64,000 nt of DNA from SpSt-333 sp040751955 (GCA_040751955.1 JBFMFY010000001.1:1-64000), one strand, 5' to 3'. Positions 42,173 through 51,391 are shown, counted from the stretch's first letter. Made by a program: numbers and translations. The notes: generated by a model from the letters alone, not told the origin.

Positions 42173-44338
42173 ATGAGAAAATATTTTATCTCCCTTCTCG
42201 TTTTCTCCTTTGCCCAAGTCCTCTTTTCTCAATGGAACTATCTTCAGATTCAGCATCCCCAGCAAACTTGGCGATACGGTCAGGGTACAATTGATCAGGC
42301 AGTCATATCGATAAAACCGAAGGGGAATTATCAACAGTACGATCTGTATCTCACACTTTCAGCAAAAGATCTCGGCTTCACATCATCGGACAGTGTTGAA
42401 GTACAAATGGATTTCAGTCTGCCGAAGGAAGCAATCGTCAACGATTTGTGGCTATGGATAGACGATGTTACTATCATGCGCGGAATTATTCTTGACCGAT
42501 GGACTGCATCGAACATTTATGAGAATATCGTAAAGCGGCGGAGAGATCCGGCATTGCTGATGAAAAATTCTTCAGTTCAGTATTCTCTTCGAATCTATCC
42601 GATGCAAGGCAATAAATCGCGCAAGGTGAAGATCACATATTTGCTGCCGATGGCATTTTCGGGATCGAATGCACAAACACCGATCCCGACAAATATTCTA
42701 CGGCTGTCGAAAACTACATTGCCAAAAGTAACTACTCTCTTTTGGAACACACCGGAATTTTCCAGCCCGAGGTTCAATGAACTTGCAACCGGATTTGAAG
42801 CAAATCCTCGATTGGATGCCGAGACGGGAAAAAATTATTACTATGGAGAAATTTCCGGCTCTGCACTGCAAGGGAATGTGACATTTTCCGCGACAACAAA
42901 AAACCAATCGGTATTATTGGGACGATACTCAAAACCTGACAAAGCGGATGAAGGATATTTCCTGCTCTCATTCAACCCGTCGAATATCTTCAGCATCAAC
43001 ACAGAGCAAAAGATCACATTCCTTTTTGAATTCGATGAATCGAAATCCGCCTATTCTACTCTCAGTCTGATCAATAATCTTAAATCGTTCATGTCATCGA
43101 ATTTTACCAAGAAGGATTCATTCAATTTTATTTTCTCCGGCGCGCAAATAAAAAGGATGAAGCCGAGCGGTTGGTACGGAGGCGATTCGGCGACGATAGA
43201 AAATGTGTTCAATGCGATCACACAGAACATGCTGCAGAATGCGAACAACATGCAGGCACTTATTACTGACGGCATTGATTTTATCAGATCGAATGGAAAC
43301 AACGGCGCATTGTGGCTTATCGCAGGAACCGATGCATACAATCATCATTCCGTTGCCAATCCTGCGATCGCTTCGATCACAACACTGCTGAAGCCCAACA
43401 TTCCGATTTTTGTAACGGATATAAGCAACTGGTCTGTTGTCTATTCATATTTCAATAGTAAGTATTACTATGGTAACGACTATTTCTATGAGAATCTGAC
43501 ACGACTCACCGGCAGCGTTTTTGTATCATACAGACAGAACCCTGTGTTGCAGTCCAATTTGTCCGCTGTGTTCGATCAGATCAGAGGAACAATTCAATCG
43601 TTCGATCTTATCACAAGGATCGAAGGAGGATTCTGCTCAAACAGATTCACGAATATTTCGACAACTTCAAGCGATATTCCAATTGACAGGACGATTACTC
43701 AGGTTGGACGCTTCAATGGTTCATTCCCGTTTGTGTTGGAAATAGCAGGGATATACAAAGGAACAACGCTGACGACCAAAGTCACGATCCACGATTCATC
43801 TGTTGTCAATGTCGACAATTCGCTGGAAACAATCTGGGCGGGGAATCAAATACTTGCGTTGGAATCTCTTCCGGAAAATAACAACAACACCAAGACGATT
43901 CTTGACGCTAGTTTGACATACAGGGTCTTGAGCAGATATTCAACATTCCTTGCACTCGAACCGAGCGATACACTGCCGGCGTGCACGACGTGCCGTGATG
44001 AATCGAAACTTGTTTCTGTCGGAAACAGAAAAAATCCACTGATACCGAACAATGATTCGCTCCTCTACGCGTATCCTAATCCGTTTAATCCGGAAACAAA
44101 GTTGAAAATGAGACTCCCGAAAGGTGTGAACCCCGCTTCAGCAACATTTCAGATATTCAATGTGCTTGGACAACGAGTGAAATCGTTCGATATCTCTTCG
44201 CTCACCAGCGAATCATTCACGGAGATCGTTTGGAACGGAGAATCTGATGCAGGAGTCAAAGTTACCAGCGGTGTTTATTTTGCAGTGTTATCAACACCGG
44301 TAAAAAGAACTTCTCTTAAATTGCTCATGATGAAATAA
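42173..44338 (+). CDS. T9SS-exported VIT-domain protein
   Basis: The 721-residue product has a signal peptide (MRKYFISLLVFSFAQVLFSQ). Residues 30-170 form a VIT domain (DLWLWIDDVTIMRGIILDR, YENIVKRRRDPALL, YSLRIYPMQGNKSRKVKI). A vWA-like region follows at about 275-470 (KITFLFEFDESKSA, LWLIAGTDAYN), but the usual metal-site DxSxS is not obvious. Beta-rich sequence and a T9SS tail (AYPNPFNPETKLKM to LKLLMMK) close it. In animals, VIT-vWA proteins bind hyaluronan or proteases; in bacteria the role is unknown. It follows nadA by 25 bases and has a terminator after it. Confidence 0.8.
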   Translation: MRKYFISLLVFSFAQVLFSQWNYLQIQHPQQTWRYGQGTIDQAVISIKPKGNYQQYDLYLTLSAKDLGFTSSDSVEVQMDFSLPKEAIVNDLWLWIDDVTIMRGIILDRWTASNIYENIVKRRRDPALLMKNSSVQYSLRIYPMQGNKSRKVKITYLLPMAFSGSNAQTPIPTNILRLSKTTLPKVTTLFWNTPEFSSPRFNELATGFEANPRLDAETGKNYYYGEISGSALQGNVTFSATTKNQSVLLGRYSKPDKADEGYFLLSFNPSNIFSINTEQKITFLFEFDESKSAYSTLSLINNLKSFMSSNFTKKDSFNFIFSGAQIKRMKPSGWYGGDSATIENVFNAITQNMLQNANNMQALITDGIDFIRSNGNNGALWLIAGTDAYNHHSVANPAIASITTLLKPNIPIFVTDISNWSVVYSYFNSKYYYGNDYFYENLTRLTGSVFVSYRQNPVLQSNLSAVFDQIRGTIQSFDLITRIEGGFCSNRFTNISTTSSDIPIDRTITQVGRFNGSFPFVLEIAGIYKGTTLTTKVTIHDSSVVNVDNSLETIWAGNQILALESLPENNNNTKTILDASLTYRVLSRYSTFLALEPSDTLPACTTCRDESKLVSVGNRKNPLIPNNDSLLYAYPNPFNPETKLKMRLPKGVNPASATFQIFNVLGQRVKSFDISSLTSESFTEIVWNGESDAGVKVTSGVYFAVLSTPVKRTSLKLLMMK

Positions 44339-44353
44339 GGCGTTGGTGGAAAG

Positions 44354-44378
44354 AAATCCCGTCTCGTGCGGGATTTTT
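44354..44378 (+). terminator. Intrinsic terminator after the VIT-domain gene
   Basis: AAATCCCG (44354-44361) pairs with CGGGATTT (44369-44376) over a seven-base loop, followed by a T run. Confidence 0.88.
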
Positions 44379-44435
44379 CATTTTTGAGGAGGAGGAATTG
44401 TTTTGTATATTTTCCCATCGAACATGTAACTTAGC

Positions 44436-44470
44436 CGGGTGACCGTTGCTTACGAAGTGACGGTCACCTG
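44436..44470. promoter_or_regulatory. Stem-loop upstream of asnS
   Basis: GGTGACCGT (44438-44446) is perfectly inverted as ACGGTCACC (44460-44468), with a 13-base loop; flanking pairs extend the stem to 11. It is 26 bases before the asnS ATG. It lacks a T run, so it is more likely an operator or leader stem than a terminator (inference). Confidence 0.5.
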
Positions 44471-44496
44471 TATTATAAAAAAATTGAAGGAACAGA

Positions 44497-45795
44497 ATGG
44501 CTACAAAAGTATATATCGAGGATCTGTCGAAACATGTCGGAGAAAACATTACGCTGCAAGGATGGCTGTACAATGCACGTTCAAGCGGGAAGATAAAATT
44601 CTTATTGTTACGTGACGGAACAGGCGTCTGTCAGGGCGTCGTCGTCAAAGCGGTAGTCGGTGAAGAAATATTCAACCGCTGCGATCAACTGACGCAGGAA
44701 TCGTCATTTAAGATGTCCGGAACCGTGCGTGCCGAGCAGCGCGCTCCCGGCGGATATGAAATGGATGTCACAAACATCGAAATCATTTCTATCGCAAAAG
44801 AATATCCGATCACGCCCAAAGAGCATGGCGTAGAATTTCTTGCTGACCGCCGTCATTTGTGGCTCCGTTCGTCACGACAGCATGCGATTATGCGCGTGCG
44901 TCACGAGATCATCCGCTCAATCCGGGAATTCTTTGACGGACGGGGATTCACGCTGCTGGATGCGCCAATTTTTACTCCGGCTGCGTGCGAAGGTACCTCG
45001 ACATTATTTGAGACGGAATATTTTGATCTCGGGAAGGCATACCTGACGCAGTCAGGTCAATTGTACGGCGAAGCGGGAGCGATGGCGCTGGGAAAGGTCT
45101 ATGTCTTCGGTCCGACGTTCAGAGCTGAAAAATCGAAAACACGCCGTCATCTCACCGAATTCTGGATGGTGGAACCGGAAGTTGCATTTAATGATCTGAA
45201 CGACAATATGGATCTTGCGGAAGATTTTTTAGAGCACATCGTAACCAACGTGTTGAAAAACCGTATGCCGGAATTGAAAACGCTGGAACGCAACGTAAAA
45301 TTTCTTGAGAATGTGAAAAAACCGCTCCCGAGAATTACATACGATGAAGCGGTGGAAATTTTGCATTCAAAAGGATTGCCGTTTGAATGGGGAAACGATC
45401 TCGGCGGAACAGATGAGACGGTCATCTCCGAACAGTTCGACCGTCCCGTGATGGTGCATCGGTATCCCGCAGCAGTCAAGGCATTTTACATGAAGCGCGA
45501 TCCGAAGAACGAAAAACTTGCGCTCGCCGTTGATGTGCTCGCTCCTGAGGGATACGGAGAAATTATCGGCGGCAGCCAGCGCGAAGATGATTACGACACC
45601 CTTCTTGCACGATTAAAAGAACATGATCTTCCGCAGGAAGCGTTCGAATGGTATCTTGATTTGCGTCGATTCGGTTCTGTTCCTCATGCTGGTTTTGGTT
45701 TGGGAATTGAAAGAACAGTTTCGTGGATTTGCGGACTTGATCATGTGCGCGAAACGATACCGTTCCCGAGAATGATTTATCGTTTGACCCCGTAA
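44497..45795 (+). CDS. asnS: Asparaginyl-tRNA synthetase
   Basis: The 432-residue class IIb synthetase charges tRNA-Asn. It has the N-terminal OB anticodon-binding domain (residues 15-105), motif 2 (FGPTFRAEKSKTRRHLTEFWMVEPE) and motif 3 (GFGLGIERTVSWICGL). The residues FWMVEPE and the lack of the Asp-specific Arg loop fit AsnS rather than AspS. A GAAGGAACAGA stretch precedes the ATG. It sits alone between a terminator and the DinB gene. Confidence 0.96.
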   Translation: MATKVYIEDLSKHVGENITLQGWLYNARSSGKIKFLLLRDGTGVCQGVVVKAVVGEEIFNRCDQLTQESSFKMSGTVRAEQRAPGGYEMDVTNIEIISIAKEYPITPKEHGVEFLADRRHLWLRSSRQHAIMRVRHEIIRSIREFFDGRGFTLLDAPIFTPAACEGTSTLFETEYFDLGKAYLTQSGQLYGEAGAMALGKVYVFGPTFRAEKSKTRRHLTEFWMVEPEVAFNDLNDNMDLAEDFLEHIVTNVLKNRMPELKTLERNVKFLENVKKPLPRITYDEAVEILHSKGLPFEWGNDLGGTDETVISEQFDRPVMVHRYPAAVKAFYMKRDPKNEKLALAVDVLAPEGYGEIIGGSQREDDYDTLLARLKEHDLPQEAFEWYLDLRRFGSVPHAGFGLGIERTVSWICGLDHVRETIPFPRMIYRLTP

Positions 45796-45818
45796 CAGAG
45801 ACGGCGGCAACTGAGTCG

Positions 45819-45897
45819 TTGAGTAGTTGAGATTTGATTATTCAACGTCAGAAATGAACTTAAATAATCTCAACTACTTATATACTCAACTACTCAA
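45819..45897. repeat. 13-base CTCAACTACTCAA repeats, inverted and direct, left of the DinB gene
   Basis: TTGAGTAGTTGAG (45819-45831) is the exact inverse of CTCAACTACTCAA at 45885-45897. AGTAGTTGAGATT (45822-45834) is likewise the inverse of AATCTCAACTACT (45866-45878). Two alternative 13-bp stems are therefore possible between asnS and the DinB start. Confidence 0.8.
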
Positions 45898-45904
45898 ATA
45901 CTCC

Positions 45905-46405
45905 ATGGAAACTTCCCAACAATACGTCGAACGGCTTCTCGGATACCTCGGCGAGAAAGATCAGTTCAAAGTGCTTTCTTCCACTGTTAACAAGATCCGG
46001 AAACTTGTGAAGAAGGCAAAGAGGAAAAATCTCTATAAGAAACCGGAGTCCAACAAATGGTCCGTGGCTGAAATTGTTGCTCATCTCGCTGAGACCGAAC
46101 TGGTAATGGGTTGGAGGTATCGTTCGATTGCGGAAAAGAATGAAGTGCGCATTCAATCATTTGAGCAGGATGATTGGGCGAAAAATTCCCGCTATGAAAA
46201 AAGTGATGTTTTTGAGATGCTCGATCTGTTTGAAACACTGAGAAATGCAAATCTTGCATTTGTGAAAGGACTGCCGAAAGAAAAACTGGAGAACTTCGGC
46301 ATGCACGAAGAACGGGGAAAGGAAACGATCCTTCACATCACACGGTTGGAAGCAGGGCACGATCTCAATCACTTGATGCAGATAGAAAGAATCTTGGAGA
46401 GGTAG
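45905..46405 (+). CDS. DinB-family (four-helix) protein
   Basis: The start at 45905 is chosen because the upstream part of the open frame (from 45827, TTG) is made of the intergenic repeat words. The 166-residue product is a DinB/YfiT-type four-helix bundle: NKWSVAEIVAHLAETE with the first metal His, and EAGHDLNHLMQIERIL with the paired His near the C-terminus. Family members are metal-binding and often thiol-dependent transferases; the activity here is unknown. It is flanked on both sides by copies of a 13-base repeat. Confidence 0.85.
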   Translation: METSQQYVERLLGYLGEKDQFKVLSSTVNKIRKLVKKAKRKNLYKKPESNKWSVAEIVAHLAETELVMGWRYRSIAEKNEVRIQSFEQDDWAKNSRYEKSDVFEMLDLFETLRNANLAFVKGLPKEKLENFGMHEERGKETILHITRLEAGHDLNHLMQIERILER

Positions 46406-46495
46406 TTGAGTCGATGTGTAGTTGAGCAAATAAGTATATCGTTTGCCCAACTGCATTTTCTCAACTACTCAAATACTGTATACTCAACTACTCAA
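46402..46495. repeat. CTCAACTACTCAA repeats right of the DinB gene
   Basis: Exact CTCAACTACTCAA copies are at 46460-46472 and 46483-46495; the last A of the second copy is the first base of the ABC-ATPase ATG. Inverted part-copies GTAGTTGAG lie at 46402-46410 (overlapping the DinB stop) and 46418-46426. Confidence 0.8.
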
Positions 46496-47637
46496 TGCTC
46501 AAAGCCGAACACCTCAGAAAGCAATTCACAACAGTACTCGCTGTTGACGACGTTTCGTTGGAAGTACGCAGGGGAGATATTTTCGGTCTCATCGGACCGA
46601 ACGGCGCCGGAAAAAGTACAACCATCAGAATGCTCCTGAATATCATCAAGCCTGACGCAGGAACCATTTTGTATGACGGGAAACCGTTCGATGTTTCAAT
46701 TCAAAATTCGATCGGTTACTTGCCGGAAGAGCGGGGCTTATATAAGAAGAACGGATTGCTCGATACGATTATCTATTTTGCTTCACTTCGCGGGATTGAT
46801 TCAGTAACAGCAAAAAAGAAAGGTATGGAATGGCTCGAGCGTTTCAATCTTCAATCGTACGCAAAAAGAAAAGTCGAAGAGCTCTCGAAAGGAAATCAGC
46901 AAAAAGCGCAATTCATCACCGCCATTCTTCACAACCCCGAACTGGTTATTCTTGACGAACCTTTTTCCGGACTTGATCCTGTGAACCAGATCGTAATGAA
47001 AGATATTTTCAACGAGCTGAAGCAGCAGGGGAAAGCGGTCATTTTTTCAACCCATCAAATGGAATCTGCTGAACGATTGTGTGACGAGATCTGCCTGATC
47101 AACAGGGGGAATATTGTGCTGGAAGGAACTGTGAAGCAGGTAAAACAGAAATTCGGTACAAACGCAGTGCGGTTGGAATACGATGGGGATGGTTCATTCC
47201 TGAAAAAACTTCCTTTTGTTTCAAAATCTACTGTCTATGAAAATTACGCCGAATTGATGTTGACTGACGGTGTATCGACTCAGGAAATTCTCAAGGCGGT
47301 ATCTTCAAAAATAGATCTGAGAAAATTTGAATTTGTAGAGCCCTCCCTCAACTCAATCTTTCTCGATGTCGTCGGCACATCCGTTGAACAAATTGAACGT
47401 GATCGGGCAGAAGAAAAAAAACCGACGATTCCCGCAGCACTTACAAATCCGGAAGTTAAAAAGCAGAGAACCTCTCTGCTGCTGGGTATCGGGATGACCG
47501 TTGTTGGTTTGATCCTTTCGTTGACGGGGAAAGATATGTGGGTGCTTGTCGGCGCCGGTGCTGTAGCATCGGTCATTTCATATGTGAAACTGCAAAAAAT
47601 TCAGCAGCGGCTGCGGAAGGAGGCATCGAATGAATAA
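46495..47637 (+). CDS. ABC exporter ATP-binding protein with C-terminal membrane helices
   Basis: A 380-residue NatA-type ATPase. Walker A GPNGAGKST is at residues 34-42, the signature LSKGNQQK near 133, Walker B LVILDEPFSGLDP near 150, and a DUF4162-like domain at about 225-300. After a charged linker it carries two hydrophobic helices (about 326-371, GIGMTVVGLILSLTG and VLVGAGAVASVISYV), unusual for a soluble ABC ATPase. It overlaps the permease gene by eight bases, so they are co-translated. With the permease it forms an ABC-2 exporter, possibly for Na+ or another substrate; the cargo is unknown. Confidence 0.88.
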   Translation: MLKAEHLRKQFTTVLAVDDVSLEVRRGDIFGLIGPNGAGKSTTIRMLLNIIKPDAGTILYDGKPFDVSIQNSIGYLPEERGLYKKNGLLDTIIYFASLRGIDSVTAKKKGMEWLERFNLQSYAKRKVEELSKGNQQKAQFITAILHNPELVILDEPFSGLDPVNQIVMKDIFNELKQQGKAVIFSTHQMESAERLCDEICLINRGNIVLEGTVKQVKQKFGTNAVRLEYDGDGSFLKKLPFVSKSTVYENYAELMLTDGVSTQEILKAVSSKIDLRKFEFVEPSLNSIFLDVVGTSVEQIERDRAEEKKPTIPAALTNPEVKKQRTSLLLGIGMTVVGLILSLTGKDMWVLVGAGAVASVISYVKLQKIQQRLRKEASNE

Positions 47638-48877
47638 AATGCTTGCCGTTGCAAAATGGGAATTTATTGAGAAGGTAAAAACAAAAGCGTTCATCATCGG
47701 ATTGTTCATGACACCGCTGATCATGTCGGTGTTTATGGTGCTGCCGGGATTACTTTCGAAGAGTGAGAAAGAGACGACAAAAAAAATCGGCGTAATTGAT
47801 GAAACAAGAGTGCTCGCAAGTTTGATCAATACCAAACTGCATGAGAAATATAAACTGTCGTCCGGCATTCCAACGTACGAATTGTACGAGATCACCGACG
47901 AGAATCGGGAAACAGATCATCTGAAAGTCATTGCGACAGCCCAATTGATTTCAGGACAGATCGAAGGATATTTCGTCATTCCCATGAGCGTAATGGACAG
48001 CGGAAAAGTAGAATACCGTGCGGAGAATGTCGGCAATGTGCGCGATCAGAACCGTTTTTCGAATATCCTCAAAGATATCATCATCGAACAGCGCGCGAAG
48101 AAAGCGGGATACGATCCCTCAGTCATTAAAAAATTGATCACGGAAGTCGATATCAAAACGATCAAAGTGTCGCAAAAAGGGGATGAGAGCGAATCAGGAT
48201 TCATGGAGACATTTTTCAGCGGATATATTTTCATTATGATGCTGATGTTTCTTGTAATGTCCTCGGGACAAATGTTGATACGAAGCGTTGTTGAAGAGAA
48301 GTCGAACAGAATCATTGAAGTGCTGGTTTCTTCCTGTTCCTCAAAGGAATTAATGTCCGGAAAAATAATCGGTCTCACGCTTCTTGGTTTGACAACAATT
48401 GCTTTTTGGGCTTTCATTCTTATCGGAGTGAATTTTGCATCCGAAAAGCCGTTTGTCACGGTTGACAACGTCATGCTGCTGTTGATCTATTTTATTCTCG
48501 GGTATTTCATGTATGTTGCCATTTTCATTACTGCCGGATCGACTGTTTCAACGGAGCAGGAAGCGCAGCAGATGACAGGATATATTACTATCCTGCTTGT
48601 TCTGCCGATAGCGCTTGCAGTTCCGGTAATGATGAATCCTGATTCGACATTGGTCAAAGTGTTATCGCAGATACCATTATTGACGCCGACGATGATGGCG
48701 CTTCGTTTTTCTGTGCGAGTGCCGGATATGTGGGAGATCATACTTTCACTGGTAACACTTTCGGGAACGATAGCCGGTTTGATGTGGGTAGCAGCAAAAG
48801 TATTCAGAATCGGAATATTGATCACAGGCAAGCGCCCGAATATTAAAGAAATAGTCGGCTGGTTACGAAACGAATAA
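47630..48877 (+). CDS. ABC-2 type exporter permease (NatB-like)
   Basis: The 415-residue protein has an N-terminal helix (about 20-42), a large extracytoplasmic domain (about 45-195) and five or more helices after it, with the motif VVEEKSNRIIEVLVSS (about 222-237) that marks ABC-2/NatB permeases. It is coupled to the ATPase gene by an eight-base overlap. Na+ export (as for NatAB) is possible but cannot be read from the sequence. The following small gene starts ten bases later. Confidence 0.9.
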   Translation: MNKMLAVAKWEFIEKVKTKAFIIGLFMTPLIMSVFMVLPGLLSKSEKETTKKIGVIDETRVLASLINTKLHEKYKLSSGIPTYELYEITDENRETDHLKVIATAQLISGQIEGYFVIPMSVMDSGKVEYRAENVGNVRDQNRFSNILKDIIIEQRAKKAGYDPSVIKKLITEVDIKTIKVSQKGDESESGFMETFFSGYIFIMMLMFLVMSSGQMLIRSVVEEKSNRIIEVLVSSCSSKELMSGKIIGLTLLGLTTIAFWAFILIGVNFASEKPFVTVDNVMLLLIYFILGYFMYVAIFITAGSTVSTEQEAQQMTGYITILLVLPIALAVPVMMNPDSTLVKVLSQIPLLTPTMMALRFSVRVPDMWEIILSLVTLSGTIAGLMWVAAKVFRIGILITGKRPNIKEIVGWLRNE

Positions 48878-48887
48878 TGAGGAAATC

Positions 48888-49385
48888 ATGAATCGCTTTT
48901 TTCTTTTCGGCACGGTAGTTTTGCTCGCAACGTTCACATATTCATATTCACAGGTTGCCGTTTCCAGCGTGAAAGGAGATGCGTTTGGCACCGGCGTCCA
49001 TGGATTAGGATTTTCCGGCGGACCTGCAAGCGGGGCAGGAATAAGCTACCGGTACCACACGGAAGGAAAGTCCTCACTTCAGGGGATCGTCGGCGTGTTC
49101 AAACCGAAATCGACCGATACGTTTTATTCATTCGGCGCGGAGTTTCAGCAGGACCTGACGCGGAGCAACTCGGCGAGATTCTTTTTTGCGGTTGCCAGCA
49201 GTTATGTTTTTAACGGAACCGGCACGAATAATTATTCTGCCCCATTCCGTGCAGGTCTTGGAGTCGGAGGAGAATTTTTACTGCAGGATGCTGTACATTT
49301 TTCATTTCAGGGTCTTTTCACATATTTTTCGGACGGTACGATCCTTCCGCTTCCTCAACTGGCTGTGCATTACTATTTTTACTAA
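48888..49385 (+). CDS. Small outer-membrane barrel-like protein
   Basis: A 165-residue exported protein with a signal peptide (MNRFFLFGTVVLLATFTYSYSQ) and alternating-residue beta strands (GISYRYHTEGKSSLQGIVG, FSFQGLFTYFSDG), ending in aromatic YYFY, as outer-membrane barrels often do. I do not recognise the family. It follows the ABC permease by ten bases, so it may be in the same transcript as the exporter. Confidence 0.6.
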   Translation: MNRFFLFGTVVLLATFTYSYSQVAVSSVKGDAFGTGVHGLGFSGGPASGAGISYRYHTEGKSSLQGIVGVFKPKSTDTFYSFGAEFQQDLTRSNSARFFFAVASSYVFNGTGTNNYSAPFRAGLGVGGEFLLQDAVHFSFQGLFTYFSDGTILPLPQLAVHYYFY

Positions 49386-49449
49386 TTGCCGAAAAGAAGT
49401 GCGGCATGCAGCAAAACGGTATATTTAGTTACCGACGGATTTAAAAATA

Positions 49450-49482
49450 CAAAACCCGCTCCCAAAAAAGGAACGGGTTTTG
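49450..49482. terminator. Bidirectional terminator between convergent genes
   Basis: CAAAACCCG and its neighbours pair with CGGGTTTTG over a 13-bp stem with one mismatch, around a CAAAAAA loop. It lies between the plus-strand barrel gene and the minus-strand FG-GAP gene, with A/T runs on both sides. Confidence 0.85.
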
Positions 49483-49505
49483 TAGCTAAACAATGAAACC
49501 GATAA

Positions 49506-51197
49506 TTACTTCACCAACATCATCTTCTTTGTTTCGGTAAAGTTTCCTGCTTTCAATGTATAGAAGTATGTCCCTGCAGCTAATCCGGCTGCATCGAATG
49601 TTACTTCATGAGTTCCGGCTTCAATCATTCCTTCGTACAGAGTTCCGACCTGTTGTCCCAATGTGTTTGAAATGAACAGGTGGATATTAGATGCTTTTGT
49701 TACAGAGAACCGAATCTTGCTCGTAGGATTGAATGGGTTTGGATAATTTTGATCCAGTTTAAATACCGCCGGAGCAGTAGTGGAGAGAGTCTTTACACTT
49801 TGTACGACGACCTTACTCTCAAGAATGATCAGTGAGACATCTTCCGGATGATCAATTCGTGTATTTGTGTTCACTATAATTAGTTCACGCCTTCCGTCTC
49901 CATCGAGATCGTTTCCAAAAGTGACATTTGGCAGTGCGTACGAAGAATCACTTGGCGCATGATATATCGTATCGAGTTTATAGCCTGTTGAATCATCATA
50001 TGGCATTCCGGTTAAGTGCCGCAAACGATAAACCTTGCGGTCTGAACCCCAATCGCCGATAAAGAAATCGACCTCGCCGTTCCCGTCAATATCGCCAATG
50101 TCTGCACCCTGAAAATTCAAGTTAAGCGGAGAGGTAAGCCACTTTGTGTTTGCCGCAGTCAACGTGGAAACATCGTTCGTATTACCGACGTAAAACACGG
50201 CGCTCGGTGTGCTGACCTGACCTGCAATAAACATCTCTAACTTGCCATCCTTGTTCGCATCGTAGAAAGCAACGCTGTTTTGTTCGCCGTAGTCATCTGG
50301 ATTTGTTATTTGATTAATATCTGCCTGTAAAGAATACGTGTTTGCACCGGTTGCTTCATACACTGCATACGTCAACATGTCCCAGGTAAATCCCCAGATT
50401 TCTTTTTTGCCGTCACCGTCAAAATCTACAACGTGATTGTTGAAGTAGTATCCCCCATTGAATGTGCCGATCGTATCGGCAAACTCAAGTTCAAACGAGC
50501 TAAACCCGGGGCTGACATCGCCGAGTAATCGATAAATGAACAGCGGACGCGTGGATGCAGAGAGGGAACCATTCCCGTACGATCTGCGTGCGCTTGTAAT
50601 CAATTCAACCTCACCGTCACCATCCACATCATCAGCAACAATGCTGGTAATTGCATGGTAATAAAAATCTCGGAATCCGAGATTGGATATCATCGTCGGC
50701 TCGCTCAGGAAATTGCTCGAATCGGTGTCGTACTCATAAATAAAAACCCTTCCGGGATTCGGATTCCCGGTCGAGCGTGCATCGGATGGGAGTCCAAAAA
50801 TAATTTCCTGCTTAGTATCTTTGTCAAGATCTCCGACAGTCAAGCAGGGCCACGATCCTTCTACGGTGTTCTGCGGCGGAAGCTGTGCGCTCCAAACGAG
50901 AGCATACGTATTATTGCCGGTTGCTTCAAACCGAAGGATTCGTGCCATGGTTGTATCGGAAGATGTTGTTGCCGGATCAACAATAACCAAGAATTCTTTT
51001 TTTCCATCGTTATCCAGATCATAGTTCGCATACACTCGCCATGCAGCAACATCATCCGGCCATTGTGCATAATCGCTCGGTTTAAATTGTGCCGACAAGG
51101 AAAAGTTTGCAGTGTCAATGTATGCCTGTGCAAATCCGACGTGAGATACGCACAGTGTCACTGCCAATACAAAGATCGCAGTACAAAATTTTTTCAT
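49506..51197 (-). CDS. T9SS-exported FG-GAP/VCBS repeat protein
   Basis: A 563-residue protein with a signal peptide (MKKFCTAIFVLAVTLCVSHVGFAQ). It has seven calcium-loop propeller repeats: DLDNDGKKEFLVIVD, DLDKDTKQEIIFG, DVDGDGEVELIT, DFDGDGKKEIWG, DANKDGKLEMFI, DIDGNGEVDFFIG and DLDGDGRRELIIV. These match integrin-alpha-like FG-GAP blades. The C-terminal T9SS tail begins NYPNPFNPTSKI and ends TKKMMLVK. It is likely surface-exposed and may bind polysaccharide or protein. It is divergent from the receptor gene at 51479. Confidence 0.9.
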   Translation of the reverse strand: MKKFCTAIFVLAVTLCVSHVGFAQAYIDTANFSLSAQFKPSDYAQWPDDVAAWRVYANYDLDNDGKKEFLVIVDPATTSSDTTMARILRFEATGNNTYALVWSAQLPPQNTVEGSWPCLTVGDLDKDTKQEIIFGLPSDARSTGNPNPGRVFIYEYDTDSSNFLSEPTMISNLGFRDFYYHAITSIVADDVDGDGEVELITSARRSYGNGSLSASTRPLFIYRLLGDVSPGFSSFELEFADTIGTFNGGYYFNNHVVDFDGDGKKEIWGFTWDMLTYAVYEATGANTYSLQADINQITNPDDYGEQNSVAFYDANKDGKLEMFIAGQVSTPSAVFYVGNTNDVSTLTAANTKWLTSPLNLNFQGADIGDIDGNGEVDFFIGDWGSDRKVYRLRHLTGMPYDDSTGYKLDTIYHAPSDSSYALPNVTFGNDLDGDGRRELIIVNTNTRIDHPEDVSLIILESKVVVQSVKTLSTTAPAVFKLDQNYPNPFNPTSKIRFSVTKASNIHLFISNTLGQQVGTLYEGMIEAGTHEVTFDAAGLAAGTYFYTLKAGNFTETKKMMLVK

Positions 51198-51362
51198 GTA
51201 GAAATCCTCCTGTTAAATTAAGAGTGAATGGTAGGTTTGGAGTTTTACAGCAGCACTACACTTGAATAACCAAAAATAAGATTTCATAATCAAGAGTTAG
51301 TGCAGTAGATTTTACAAAAGTATATAGAGAACGTAATAATCGTTTAATTTCTAAGGAATTGC

Positions 51363-51391
51363 TTGACATAATTCCGATGTGTAGTTATATT
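51363..51391 (+). promoter_or_regulatory. Sigma70-like promoter of the first TonB receptor gene
   Basis: TTGACA (51363-51368), a 17-base spacer and TATATT (51386-51391) form a near-consensus promoter. Transcription would start about 51398, some 80 bases before the chosen ATG at 51479. This argues against the open frame's earlier start at 51359. Confidence 0.6.

Noticed and set aside
45827..45904. Extended N-terminus of the DinB protein from a TTG start
   Set aside because: The extension consists of the intergenic 13-base repeat words and has no ribosome site; the ATG at 45905 gives the family length.
51271..51278. Minus-strand TATTTTTG resembling the Bacteroidetes -7 box, upstream of the FG-GAP gene
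   Set aside because: The nearest TTG is only 12 bases upstream instead of about 19-20, so it is not a supported promoter.
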